Part shown: positions 10,987 to 21,180 of the stretch, one piece after another
How the letters are laid out: each line of letters starts with the position of its first letter
How positions within the stretch are numbered: position 1 is the first letter of the stretch
Program-made: the position numbers and the translations under genes
Notes under the pieces: model-generated
Told to the model about the DNA's origin: nothing
Seen by the model: the letters and a program-made list of their open reading frames with translations, nothing else
Databases searched by the model: none
Assembly: GCF_001640025.1 (NCBI RefSeq)
Contig: NC_031673.1
Coordinates: 1,612,001-1,676,000, forward strand
DNA from: Sugiyamaella lignohabitans
Lineage: Eukaryota; Ascomycota; Dipodascomycetes; Dipodascales; Trichomonascaceae
Length of the DNA stretch: 64,000 bases
Direction: 5' to 3'

Positions 10987-13900
10987 CTAATCCAACTTGA
11001 GTCTTTGGAAATTGGCGATTGTAGCCTCAAGTCCAGCAATCTCAGCATTGAAATTCTCCAAACGTTTAGTGTTAGATTCTTGGACGTCCTTACGAACCTT
11101 GATCTCGTAGTCCTTGACAGACATGGACTTCTCAAGCGACTGTTTCTGCTTCTCAGTCTTTTCAATCTTTTGTTGGGCCTTAGCGATCTCGGCATCGAAA
11201 TCAACAAGTCCCCGAACAACAACGAAGACACTACACTCAGGTGAAATAACAGACGTAACAGAACCTGAAGGAGCGGTGGTAGAATCAGTCACCTCCAGCT
11301 TAGCAGCAGCCTTGACAAGAGACAAGATACTGGCTTCTTGGTCAGCCACAATCTTGTAGGTTTTGCTATCAGCAGCCTGGACAATAATCGTGGCATTCTT
11401 CAAAATACCATACTGAGCAAGGAGAGAACGAGCACCCTTGACAACCTCGAGAATGAGGTTGTAAGCAGACTCGGCTTCAAGGTCAAAGGCCTGAAGACTA
11501 GGGTAGGAAGCCTTGACAATGGATTTAGTGGTGTCATTTGGTCTTCTGGGAAGTCTTTGCCACAATTCTTCAGTAATAAAAGGCATGAAGGGATGGATAA
11601 GCTCAAGAGCACTCGACAGACAAGTATACAGGGTGTTTTGAGCAGATAATTTCTCTTCAGGAGTACCTTCCAAAATCAAGTATTTAGAGTTCTCAATGTA
11701 GATATCACAGAATTCATAAAGCCAGAAGTTGTAAATCACATTCGTGGCTTCAAGGAAGTCACGTTTGTCTAGAGCTTCGGTAGCGATCTTGCTGGCGGTC
11801 GACAGCTTGTGAAGAATCCACTTTTCGACAAGGCTTTCCTTTCCTGAGGGGTTGCCAGAGGCAGGAGGAACGTAGTCATCTCCAAGTCTCATAAGAGCAA
11901 ATTTGGTAGCCTGGTAGATCTTGTTACAGAACTTTCTGTAACCTTCAATACGGTAGATATCCAAGTTGATGTCACGTCCACCGGTAGTGTAGGCACAAAG
12001 GGCAAAACGAAGAGCGTCAGTACCACACTCGGGAATACCGTTGGGGAACGAGATTTTTTGACCCTCCTCAGCCTTTTTCGTTTCACGAGGGTCGAGATTT
12101 CCTTGGCGGAGTTTATCGTGCAAACCTTGTAAAGGAATACCAGCAATGACGTCCAAGGGATCAATGACGTTACCCAAAGACTTTGACATCTTACGGCCCT
12201 GAGCATCACGAATAAGCGAGTGACAGAAAACCTCAGTAAAAGGAACTTCTCCAGACAACTTCATACACATCATAATCATACGCACAACCCAGAAGAACAG
12301 AATATCCCAACCAGTCTCGAGCAAGGACATTGGGTAAAAGTTCTTAAGGTCGACAGACTTGGTGTTAGGCCACTCAAGAGTTGTCAGAGGCCATAAACCG
12401 GCAGAGAACCATGTGTCAAGAACATCCTCGTCTTGTTCAAGAGTGAACTTAACATTGGGGAACTTGGCTTCAGCCTTCTTTTGAGCCTCTTCAAGATCAC
12501 GACCAGCAACCCAGTTAGAAGCATCACTTCTGTCTTGCTGCTCTTCGGTGGAATTCTCACGATTAACAAAGTAAACAGGACATCTGTGACCCCACCACAG
12601 TTGACGCGAGATACACCAATCCTGAATGTTGTTAACCCAGTGGAAGAACTCATTCTCCGACGTCTTGGGGACAATAGTGATCTTACCATCCTTAACGGCC
12701 TTAATGGCCTCAATGGCTTGTTCCTTTTGAGAAACCCACCATTGAGGCTTCATGATGGGTTCAATAACATCACCAGACTTGGTACAGAATGGGATAGTCA
12801 TTGGGTTTTCTTGTTGGTCGATGAACAACTCTTTCTCCTTCAGTTTTTCAATAACCAATTTTCTGGCATCAAATCTCTTAACACCGTTGAAATCACCCGC
12901 ATTCTCATTCAGAGTACCATCATCATTCATGATATTGATGAACTCAAGATTATGACGCTTACCAGTTTGGTAATCATTGGGATCGTGAGAAGGAGTGATC
13001 TTGACAGCACCAGTACCGAACTCCATATCAACAGCCTCAGAATCGGTGATAATGGGGATTTTACGGTCCAAGAAGGGATGTAAAGCAAACTTTCCATGCA
13101 AATGCTTATATCTGGGATCCTCCGGGTGAACGGCAATACCAGTATCACCAAACATGGTTTCCGGACGAGTGGTTGCAACGACAATCTTTTCATCAGAACC
13201 TTCCAAAGGATAGGCAAAAGAAGTAATAACACCAAATTCGACAGGCTCCTTATAACCAGGAACAGACAATTGAGTACGACCAGCGATATCCTTGTTCTCG
13301 ACCTCTAAATTGGACAAGGTGGTATTGAGAGCAACACACCAGTTGACAAGACGGTTAGCACGGTAGATAGTACCATCATCGAAAAATCTAACAAAAGCTT
13401 CGACAACGGCCTTGGAACGCTTGTCGTCAAGAGTGAATGCCTCCTTGGACCAGTCATAAGAAGCACCTAATCTCTCGACTTGTTTACGAATACGCTCATG
13501 GTACTCTTCCTTCCACTCCCAGACTGTGTCAACAAACTTCTCTCTTCCAAGATCGTGACGCGTGATCTTATTTTTATTCCAGAGCATCTTCTCAACAACT
13601 GATTGAGTTGAAATACCGGCATGGTCGAATCCGGGGATAAACAAAGTGGTCTTGCCCCTCATACGGTTGAATCTGATCAAAGAGTCCTGGATCGCAATTG
13701 TAAGGGCATGTCCAATGTGTAGGGCTCCGGTGACATTGGGAGGAGGAGCGGGCACAACAAAATGTCCCTCCGGTTTAATTTTGCCATCCTCAGTAAACTC
13801 AGGCTCAAACAATCCCTCCTTCTTCCACCAATCGTACCAAGAAGACTCAACAATGTGAGGGTTATAGGCCTTTAGGGCAGGGTCATCCAAGCTAACGAGA

Positions 13901-14262
13901 ATCTTCTTTTCACCAGGGACAGTTTTATCAACGAACTGAGCAACGGGAGCAGCAGCAGGAGCTGGAGAAGCAGCAGGTTCCTTTGCCTTCTTAGCTTCAG
14001 ACTTAGCAGCAGCAGCCTTCTTCTTAGCCTCTTTGGCTTGAAACTTGGCGAGTTTCTCAGCCTTTTTACGCTCTTTTTCAAGCTCTTTCTCAGTCTTTGG
14101 GGGAGCAGCAGCACCATCAGCAGTTGTAGCAGCCGCAATAGCAGCCGATTTGTCTTCAATTTTACTATCGGACATTATAGATCTAAAATTGATACGACTA
14201 GGCCTTGTATTCTTATTAATGAACAGAAATGAACTTGTTTGGGGCACGAGGCACCGTTGCAA
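10987..14262 (-). CDS. VAS1: valyl-tRNA synthetase, cytosolic and mitochondrial forms
   Basis: 1091 residues from the first ATG (14262). This class I synthetase charges tRNA-Val. The catalytic signatures are HIGH (182-185, in NVTGALHIGHALT) and KMSKS (691-695, in GRKMSKSLGN). The editing domain includes ATTRPETMFGDTGIAVHP (about 363-380), and the C-terminus is a coiled coil with an anticodon-arm contact. Residues 1-29 are basic, Ser-rich and without acids, as in a mitochondrial presequence. A second ATG at 14175 begins MSDSKIEDK, then an Ala/Lys-rich cytosolic extension. In S. cerevisiae VAS1 makes both isoforms from two starts, and the same arrangement is visible here. Confidence 0.96.
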   Translation of the reverse strand: MQRCLVPQTSSFLFINKNTRPSRINFRSIMSDSKIEDKSAAIAAATTADGAAAPPKTEKELEKERKKAEKLAKFQAKEAKKKAAAAKSEAKKAKEPAASPAPAAAPVAQFVDKTVPGEKKILVSLDDPALKAYNPHIVESSWYDWWKKEGLFEPEFTEDGKIKPEGHFVVPAPPPNVTGALHIGHALTIAIQDSLIRFNRMRGKTTLFIPGFDHAGISTQSVVEKMLWNKNKITRHDLGREKFVDTVWEWKEEYHERIRKQVERLGASYDWSKEAFTLDDKRSKAVVEAFVRFFDDGTIYRANRLVNWCVALNTTLSNLEVENKDIAGRTQLSVPGYKEPVEFGVITSFAYPLEGSDEKIVVATTRPETMFGDTGIAVHPEDPRYKHLHGKFALHPFLDRKIPIITDSEAVDMEFGTGAVKITPSHDPNDYQTGKRHNLEFINIMNDDGTLNENAGDFNGVKRFDARKLVIEKLKEKELFIDQQENPMTIPFCTKSGDVIEPIMKPQWWVSQKEQAIEAIKAVKDGKITIVPKTSENEFFHWVNNIQDWCISRQLWWGHRCPVYFVNRENSTEEQQDRSDASNWVAGRDLEEAQKKAEAKFPNVKFTLEQDEDVLDTWFSAGLWPLTTLEWPNTKSVDLKNFYPMSLLETGWDILFFWVVRMIMMCMKLSGEVPFTEVFCHSLIRDAQGRKMSKSLGNVIDPLDVIAGIPLQGLHDKLRQGNLDPRETKKAEEGQKISFPNGIPECGTDALRFALCAYTTGGRDINLDIYRIEGYRKFCNKIYQATKFALMRLGDDYVPPASGNPSGKESLVEKWILHKLSTASKIATEALDKRDFLEATNVIYNFWLYEFCDIYIENSKYLILEGTPEEKLSAQNTLYTCLSSALELIHPFMPFITEELWQRLPRRPNDTTKSIVKASYPSLQAFDLEAESAYNLILEVVKGARSLLAQYGILKNATIIVQAADSKTYKIVADQEASILSLVKAAAKLEVTDSTTAPSGSVTSVISPECSVFVVVRGLVDFDAEIAKAQQKIEKTEKQKQSLEKSMSVKDYEIKVRKDVQESNTKRLENFNAEIAGLEATIANFQRLKLD

Positions 14263-15121
14263 GACAAATTTAAAGAACGCCGTTTTTAATGAAAAGGATC
14301 GAAAATGAAAGAGAGGAAACTTTCAACTGGTGAATCAATCCGATTTAAATATGTACAGACGCTCTATAAAGGCAATTGTAACATAAACACCGAGATATAT
14401 TTCATAGAAGCTTGTCGATCTCAATTTTTCACGATGAGTCAACCGGGTAATGCCGTGCCTCAAATGTGACAAGTATATGCAGGGGGAAGTACTGATCCAT
14501 GCGTGATTGTGAGCAATCAGATTGACTTCAATGTAAGATAAAAGAATTAGTCATTACAAGAGGAATGTCTATGGTTATGAAGATTCCGACGGTTGGCCGC
14601 ATTGCCCGCTCAAATATCTCGAGTTGCGTCTAGCGGGATATTTCGATCAAACAAATACTGTCGATAACGAGATTACCGCAATAAATCTGCACGTATTACT
14701 TCTATGGATAAAGAGTCATTCAATTTAGTGGTCAAAGATTAATGATAATTTTGCTAGCGAATCGAAACCTGGATTAAGCTTGATTAACTTGAGAAAGATT
14801 TGAAAGGCTTGCTATTTTAAAGCATTGTAAACTGATCCAGGTCTTTGCTACATCCATTTCGAGTATGTCGGGCAAAACGAGTTATTTTACAAAGTTAGGT
14901 TAATACTCAAATCGTCTGGTTAAGTCACAATTCCAAAAAAAGCGTCGTTAGATTTTGTCAGCTTTCGAAAGACAGATGGTGAAGCAGGGTCCGAAGACCT
15001 GATGATCTCTGCAGACCGTTGAAATGTATGAGAAACCTAACATCACAGTTAGAAAAAATATATTGCAGATCAGTTTACTGGTGAACTTTCACATTGAGTA
15101 CCAACATCTCGATCTAAGAAG
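14263..15121. other. divergent promoter region VAS1/ECM16
   Basis: About 860 bases between divergent genes. It contains a composite site at 14423-14441 (listed separately) nearer to VAS1. No RNA gene or repeat was recognised. Confidence 0.5.
14423..14441 (+). promoter_or_regulatory. composite RRPE / PAC / Gcn4-type site upstream of VAS1
   Basis: AATTTTTCA (RRPE core, reverse) runs straight into CGATGAG (PAC core), which overlaps TGAGTCA, a perfect TGASTCA Gcn4-type site at 14435-14441. It lies about 160 bp before the VAS1 first start and about 680 bp before ECM16. RRPE and PAC mark ribosome-biogenesis promoters, and Gcn4 sites mark amino-acid-responsive genes. Binding is inferred from consensus only. 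Confidence 0.5.
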
Positions 15122-18100
15122 ATGGGTAAATATCGAAAAAGATTTAATGAAAAGGCCAGGTCTGGCATGGTTGCGAAGCAACTGGCCTTGAAAAAGGTTA
15201 GAAATAAAAGTTTTCAACAGGATGATGAGGAAGTGCAACCTACTACTACAGATGTGCCTTTGGACCCAAATGCAGAGGTTCTGTTGCCTTTAACAACTGA
15301 AGAGAAAATGGAAAGAAAAAGACAGTTGGAAGAATTGCTCAAACCAGCAGAGACAAAAATGTCTAGCTCAAAGCGAAAAAGATTGGACAAATATATTGTA
15401 AGTGTCTAGGTCTAGAGATAAGGTTGATCAACAAACACAGAGTACTAACATCTACTAGGAGCGACAAATTAAGAAGCAAGAGAAAATTGAGGTCTTGGAC
15501 AAATTGTCCGACTATAAAATTGACACCAGTCTGATGAAAAGTTTAAAAACGCTCGGTACTAGAAGTGAAACGAAGCGAGATAAAGTGGAAGAGGCATTGA
15601 TGTTAGAAAAATTAGGCAAAGGAACTGAAGAAACGCAGGCAATTCTATATGAAGAAAGAGAAGTAAAAGAGTGGACTGAAGAAGACTCACCTTTTGGTAA
15701 CATGGTAACGAATGAGTTTGATACAGATAAGATGGATGAAGACGAACAACCCAAAACATCATCTTTTATTGACCATCGTCCCAAGGGTCCTCAAGGAATG
15801 GGCTTTGGATTCCAGACTGCAACAAAAATAACATCCAAAAAAGCCAAACCAAAGTACAATTGGAGAGCTCGATTGGAACAAGAAAAGGCCCGAAAGCGAG
15901 GAATCGAAATGTATGGAGATGGAAGCAGCGATGAAAACTCAAGTGAGAATTCAGACCAAGATTCAGAAGATGATGGGTCTAGCGACGGTACTGGAGATGA
16001 CGTTGAAGAAGACGAGGAAGACGAAGAGTGGGCTGGATTTGAGGACGATGGTGCTAAAGCTACCTCTATCAATGGGAATGGTCTAAACAGATCCATTGAT
16101 GTCGATGATGAGCAAGACTTTGAGGAAGACGACGACAATGAAGACGATGACGATGAAGATGACGAAGATGAGGAAGAAGATGAAGAAGATGACGGTAAGT
16201 CAAAAGGCCAGCAGTTTAAGGAATGGGCGAACCAAATGATCAATCCCGAGAGCGAGCGTATCGAAACACCTGTGTTCAAGGGTACCTATACTCCCCTTGA
16301 CCGTTCTGAAGATAAGGAAGCGCTACCTTCTGAGTACGTTGTTCCAGAGAAAGCTGTTGATAGAAAAGCATACTACGTCAACGTTGAGAGATCAGATGAA
16401 ATCCAACAAGCTAGAATCCAGCTACCAGTTGTAAGCGAGGAACAGAGAATCATGGAGGCAATTCACAATAATGACACGGTCGTGATTTGTGGTGAAACTG
16501 GTAGTGGTAAAACTACGCAAGTTCCACAGTTTCTATTTGAAGCAGGTTATGGCCACCCTGAAAGCAAGACACCAGGAATGATAGGAATCACCCAGCCAAG
16601 GCGTGTCGCAGCTGTCAGCATGTCCAATCGTGTGAGCAATGAACTAGGCAATTATGGTAGCAAAGTCGGTTATCAAATTAGATTTGATGCCACGGTTAAG
16701 CCTGATACAGCTATGAAGTTCATGACTGATGGTGTGCTTTTACGAGAATTGACCACAGACTTTGCCCTTACAAAATACAGTTGTATTATTATTGACGAAG
16801 CGCACGAGAGAAATATCAATACCGATATCTTAATTGGTGTTTTGAGCAGAGTTGTATCACTTCGAAAGGAAATGAGTTCTAATCCCGATAGCAAGCTCAG
16901 CCCTTTGAAGCTAGTTATCATGTCGGCAACATTACGAGTATCTGACTTTACAGAAAACAGCTCTTTGTTCCCAAATCCACCACCCGTGTTAAAAGTTGAG
17001 GCTAGACAGTTTCCAGTTTCAGTTCATTTCAACAGAAGAACTCCTCATGATTATCTCGACGAGACGTATAAAAAGGCGGTCAAAATCCATCAAAAACTTC
17101 CCCCAGGAGGAATTCTCATTTTCCTGACCGGCCAAAATGAAATCAATCAAGTATGTCGTAAGCTAAAGCAAGCGTTTCCATTTAAGAAAGGGCACAAGCT
17201 TGCGGCCACCGAAACATCGGTGAAAGTTCGAGTTTCGGCCCAAGAATCTGTGACTGAGGTTGAAGATATTGATTTTGGTTTAGAAGAAACTCTCCAACCG
17301 GAAAGAAGGGTAACCTCTGATGACATTGTCGATGATTATGACGAAGATGACGAAGAGGAAGAAGAGGGATTTGAGGAGACAATTGAAGAGGGTCAAGATA
17401 TCAACGCTCCATTGCATGTTCTACCCCTTTACTCGCTGTTACCTACCAAGGAGCAAATGAAGGTGTTCCAGGAGGTTCCTGCCGGCAGCCGTTTATGTGT
17501 TGTGGCTACCAATGTAGCCGAAACAAGTTTGACCATCCCAGGTATTCGATATGTTGTTGACTGTGGTAGGTCGAAAGAACGTCATTATGATGAAGAGACT
17601 GGGGTTCAAAGTTTTAGAGTGTCGTGGACTTCTAAAGCTAGTGCTGATCAAAGAGCTGGTCGTGCCGGTCGTACTGGACCTGGTCATTGTTACCGCATAT
17701 TTTCTTCTGCTGTATTTGAGCGCGATTTTAACCAATTCAGCAAGCCTGAAATTCTACGCATGCCAATCGAGGGTCTTGTGCTTCAGATGAAATCTATGGG
17801 CATTGATAACATTCTAAACTTTCCTTTCCCCACCCCCCCGCCTGCAAACAGTCTTGGAAAGGGTCTGAGATTGCTTCAGTTCTTAGGAGCTTTATCCCAA
17901 GCTGATAAGCCCCTGTTGACGGAACTTGGAAAGTCGATGAGTTTGTTTCCATTAACTCCGAGATTTGCGAAAATGCTTATCATTTCCAACCAGCATGGAT
18001 GTTTGCCATATATTATTGCAATTGTAGCAGCATTGACAGTTGGAGAACCGTTTCTCACTCAGGAAGAAGTTGGAATCAACATAATTTCTGGTCAGGGAAA

Positions 18101-18995
18101 TGAAAGTGACGACGATGATGATGATGCTGAAAATGACATTAGTATAGAGCTTAAGGAGGCAAACAGAAGGCTCCGAAGTGAGTACTTTGGAGCACTTCAA
18201 CGGTTTTCAGCACTTGACTTCAAGTGTGACGCTTTGAAGACACTAGCAGCTGTATGCGCATTTGACTTTGATAAGGATCGTGAAAGTTTCTGCAAGAAAA
18301 ACTTTCTCCGTTTCAAGGCTATGGAAGAAATTTCTAAACTTCGTAAACAGTTGGCTTATCTTGTTGCAGTCAACACCCGTCCAAATGCTGTTGATAGCAC
18401 TGTTCAGAAACTCAATGCTAAACTTGGCCCCCCTTCAGCGGTTCAGATCAAAGCGCTCAAGCAAATGATTGCTGCTGGATTTATAGACCAAGTTGCTGGC
18501 AGAGCAGATATAGTTGGTACTGATGAGATCAAGTCAAAACAGCGGGTTATCACCTTCCCATATATCCCACTTTTCCCAACATCAGTTGCCAACATCGACC
18601 CTTATCAGGCACGCGATCCGTATGTATATATTCACCCAGGATCTATTCTTGCTAATGGCGGAGGAGCCCCTCCTGAGTACATTATTTACGCGTCAGTCCA
18701 TGTAAATGAAGGACACAGAGCAGGACAGACACCTAAAGTGAGAATGAAGCCCCTAACGGACATCACACCTTCGCAACTTTCTAACGTTGCGCGGTCTTCT
18801 GCTTTAATTACATACTCGAAGCCCCTCGGACCACCATACGGTCCCAGAAGCATCACACCTACCAAGCGCGAGTGTTGGGTAGTTCCTAGATTTGGTGCTG
18901 CTATTGGCAGTGGCTCAGTAGGCTGGGACCTACCGGCGAAAAAAGTCATCCAGGAAAAAGATGGCACTAACTGGGTTGTCACGAGTGACGCATGA
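15122..18995 (+). CDS. ECM16: DEAH-box RNA helicase Ecm16/Dhr1 (2 exons)
   Basis: Exons 15122-15397 and 15459-18995 give 1270 residues. The 61-bp intron has donor GTAAGT, branch TACTAAC (15443-15449) and acceptor CTAG, and the join reads RLDKYI-ERQIKKQEKI. Dhr1 acts in the nucleolus, removing U3 snoRNA from pre-18S rRNA during 40S maturation. Helicase motifs are GETGSGKTT (about 437-445), QPRRVAA, DEAH (about 537), SATLR, TNVAETS and QRAGRAGR. The N-terminus MGKYRKRFNEKARSG is the family signature and is followed by a long Asp/Glu tract (about 150-260). An acidic loop also interrupts the region between the RecA domains. Length matches S. cerevisiae Dhr1 (1267). Confidence 0.97.
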
Positions 18996-19184
18996 TTGCA
19001 TTATTTATTAATTTAATCCATAGATCTTCAATATATCGCACAATTGCATTTTGTTTTGCTGCTGTTAGACTTTCTATTATCGTATGGCTGACGCTGTCGC
19101 TCACTCCAGGCGAGTATAGCGAAGAATGGGCTTGTGGGGGCAGGGCCCCTGACACCCGACGCAGATGGCTTATAAATATATTAT

Positions 19185-20675
19185 CTACACAGATATCCCA
19201 TCTTCAGGTGCAGGAGTACTAGATGCTGAGGATGACGCGCTGTTGAAGTTGAGTTTGAGTTTTTGAACCGGCCGGGGAAGCAGGGGAACAGGGCGTTGTT
19301 TGGGCTTATGTGCCATGGATTCGCACCCAGGGCAATTGTGCAATGTTTCATGGCAAAAAACATCGCAATCAATGCAAAATTGGTTATTACACTTGACACA
19401 GGCAAACCGGTGGGTAGGTGACGTGAGAGAGGTGATATGGGGCAGCTCAAGTTGACATGAAAAGCAGTGTGAAGCGATTGCTCGTTTCGTGGCATCGACT
19501 TCTATAAATGATTGGAGTGGAAAGAGATGGTGATATGAACGAGCAAGATGGGTGGATAAAATAAGGGTCAGACTACAGCAGGGACAAATGGTGGGTAGCG
19601 AGCATATCTTGGATTTGCATCGCGGGCATAGATACCCTCCCTGGGTCAGCATTGAATGACAGGCACAGAGAGTAGGTTCAGATTCTGATATTCGTGAAGG
19701 GAACCCCATTTCAACCAACATGTTTGCCCGCACCGAAGCTCCCATTTTTGATACAGCTAGCGGGGTGGTCGTTTCCATCAGCAAATCTTTAAAATGCGGT
19801 TCATTTAGCACAACACCGTAATTATTTTCAGAATGGCCGTAGTTAGTTCGTGTACTCAACTCCTTACAGACAGCCACCTGAGCTGCGAGACCAATGACCT
19901 TTGCTCGGATCTTGTCATCGACCAAACTAGTGATGGTTTTGTGAATATCTCCAGGATCTGACGATAGAAGAGCACCAAATATAAGTAGAACTTCCTTTGT
20001 ACAATGTGCAGGGACATGATAAAGCAACCCCCGAGCCATTTCTAATGCATTTTGTAAAGAGGGAACTCCAGTGGGCTCTTGTTTGCGACATAGTTCCAGT
20101 TTATGAATATGCTCCGTAGGGTTGCCATCCAATTCAGACACCAACATTGCTAAACCGTCCTTCATGGCGACAATTCCTAACTGAGAAATTGGATTTTGAT
20201 CGAAAAACTCTCCAACAAATTCAATAGCATAATTGATCATTAGTTTATATCGATTCGGTCGTAGATCCTTTTCCAGCATGGCAGAACTGAAGTCGAGAAT
20301 CAGAATCAGGTTTCTAATGATACCTCTTTGCAAAGGTTTCGTATCTCGAACAATTCTCTTCTTTTTTGATTCCTCAACAAGACCAGCAACAGCCCCTGCT
20401 AAACTACCCCCCTCATCCTCTTGTACAACATCCCAACTTCGATGATATTCATCTTCCCAAGCATAACCACCACTGGTTCCCTTCAGTTTACTGTCAGCAA
20501 CTGCTTTGCCTTTTCTAGGTGAACCTTTTTTATTAGTACTTCCACTGGGATCTCTATTCCGAGTTCTTTTAGAAATACCATCATTGTCATTGAAATCTAA
20601 ATCGTCATCATCTCCACCTCCGGGAGAAAACTCGACATAGTCGTCGTCAGAGTCGTCCATTGTGATTACCGGCAC
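19185..20675 (-). CDS. SSL1: TFIIH core subunit Ssl1
   Basis: 496 residues. Ssl1 (human p44) is part of the TFIIH core that opens promoters and serves nucleotide excision repair. It contacts and stimulates the Rad3 helicase through its von Willebrand A domain. Visible are GYAWEDEYHRSWD before the domain, the vWA segment RGIIRNLILILDFSSAMLEKDLRPNR through SLQNALEMARGLL and a C-terminal Cys/His-rich zinc-binding part (CACHSML, CPRCKSKICSLPTICPCC, CDVFCHETLHNCPGCES). The N-terminus is acidic and low complexity. A start at the sixth codon (20660, MDDSDDDYV) is also possible. It is tail to tail with ECM16, about 190 bp apart. Confidence 0.95.
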   Translation of the reverse strand: MPVITMDDSDDDYVEFSPGGGDDDDLDFNDNDGISKRTRNRDPSGSTNKKGSPRKGKAVADSKLKGTSGGYAWEDEYHRSWDVVQEDEGGSLAGAVAGLVEESKKKRIVRDTKPLQRGIIRNLILILDFSSAMLEKDLRPNRYKLMINYAIEFVGEFFDQNPISQLGIVAMKDGLAMLVSELDGNPTEHIHKLELCRKQEPTGVPSLQNALEMARGLLYHVPAHCTKEVLLIFGALLSSDPGDIHKTITSLVDDKIRAKVIGLAAQVAVCKELSTRTNYGHSENNYGVVLNEPHFKDLLMETTTPLAVSKMGASVRANMLVEMGFPSRISESEPTLCACHSMLTQGGYLCPRCKSKICSLPTICPCCSLTLILSTHLARSYHHLFPLQSFIEVDATKRAIASHCFSCQLELPHITSLTSPTHRFACVKCNNQFCIDCDVFCHETLHNCPGCESMAHKPKQRPVPLLPRPVQKLKLNFNSASSSASSTPAPEDGISV

Positions 20676-21180
20676 TTAGCAAATAAATAGCAATATAGTA
20701 TGGCAAATAAAGAGCAGACCAACTGAAATAACAACCGAATATGAGAAAAAACAGATATCGAAGATTAAATTAAACAATAAAACAAAAAAAAGAAAGAAAA
20801 TAAATAAATTATCCGGTGAAATGAGCTTGATTTTATTGAGATTCAGCAAGTCGAGATATATAGCATCATAATCCGAGCCGCAGATTTATAGCCCCACAAG
20901 CCGCACATATTACAAGTATCCACGACCATGCTCCCACCCAAATCTTGAAAAACAAAGTTAACTAATCTTCACAGACAGGCACTTGATACGCGTCGAAGCG
21001 AGTTGAAAAAGTCCGGTCCAGAAAAAACAAATACAGATACAGAAGGTCGCATTAGATATTAGTATCTGCATCAACTATTGACAATTGAAACACGAATAAA
21101 ATACAGAAGAAACAGCTTGCTAAATTTTGAAAGATACGGAATACTCAGCATCACGAAGTTCATCGTTAAAACAACCCGAA
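20676..21180. other. divergent promoter region SSL1/RSC58
   Basis: About 500 bases, A-rich, with poly(dA) tracts near 20770-20810 that could exclude nucleosomes. No RNA gene or repeat was recognised. Confidence 0.5.
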
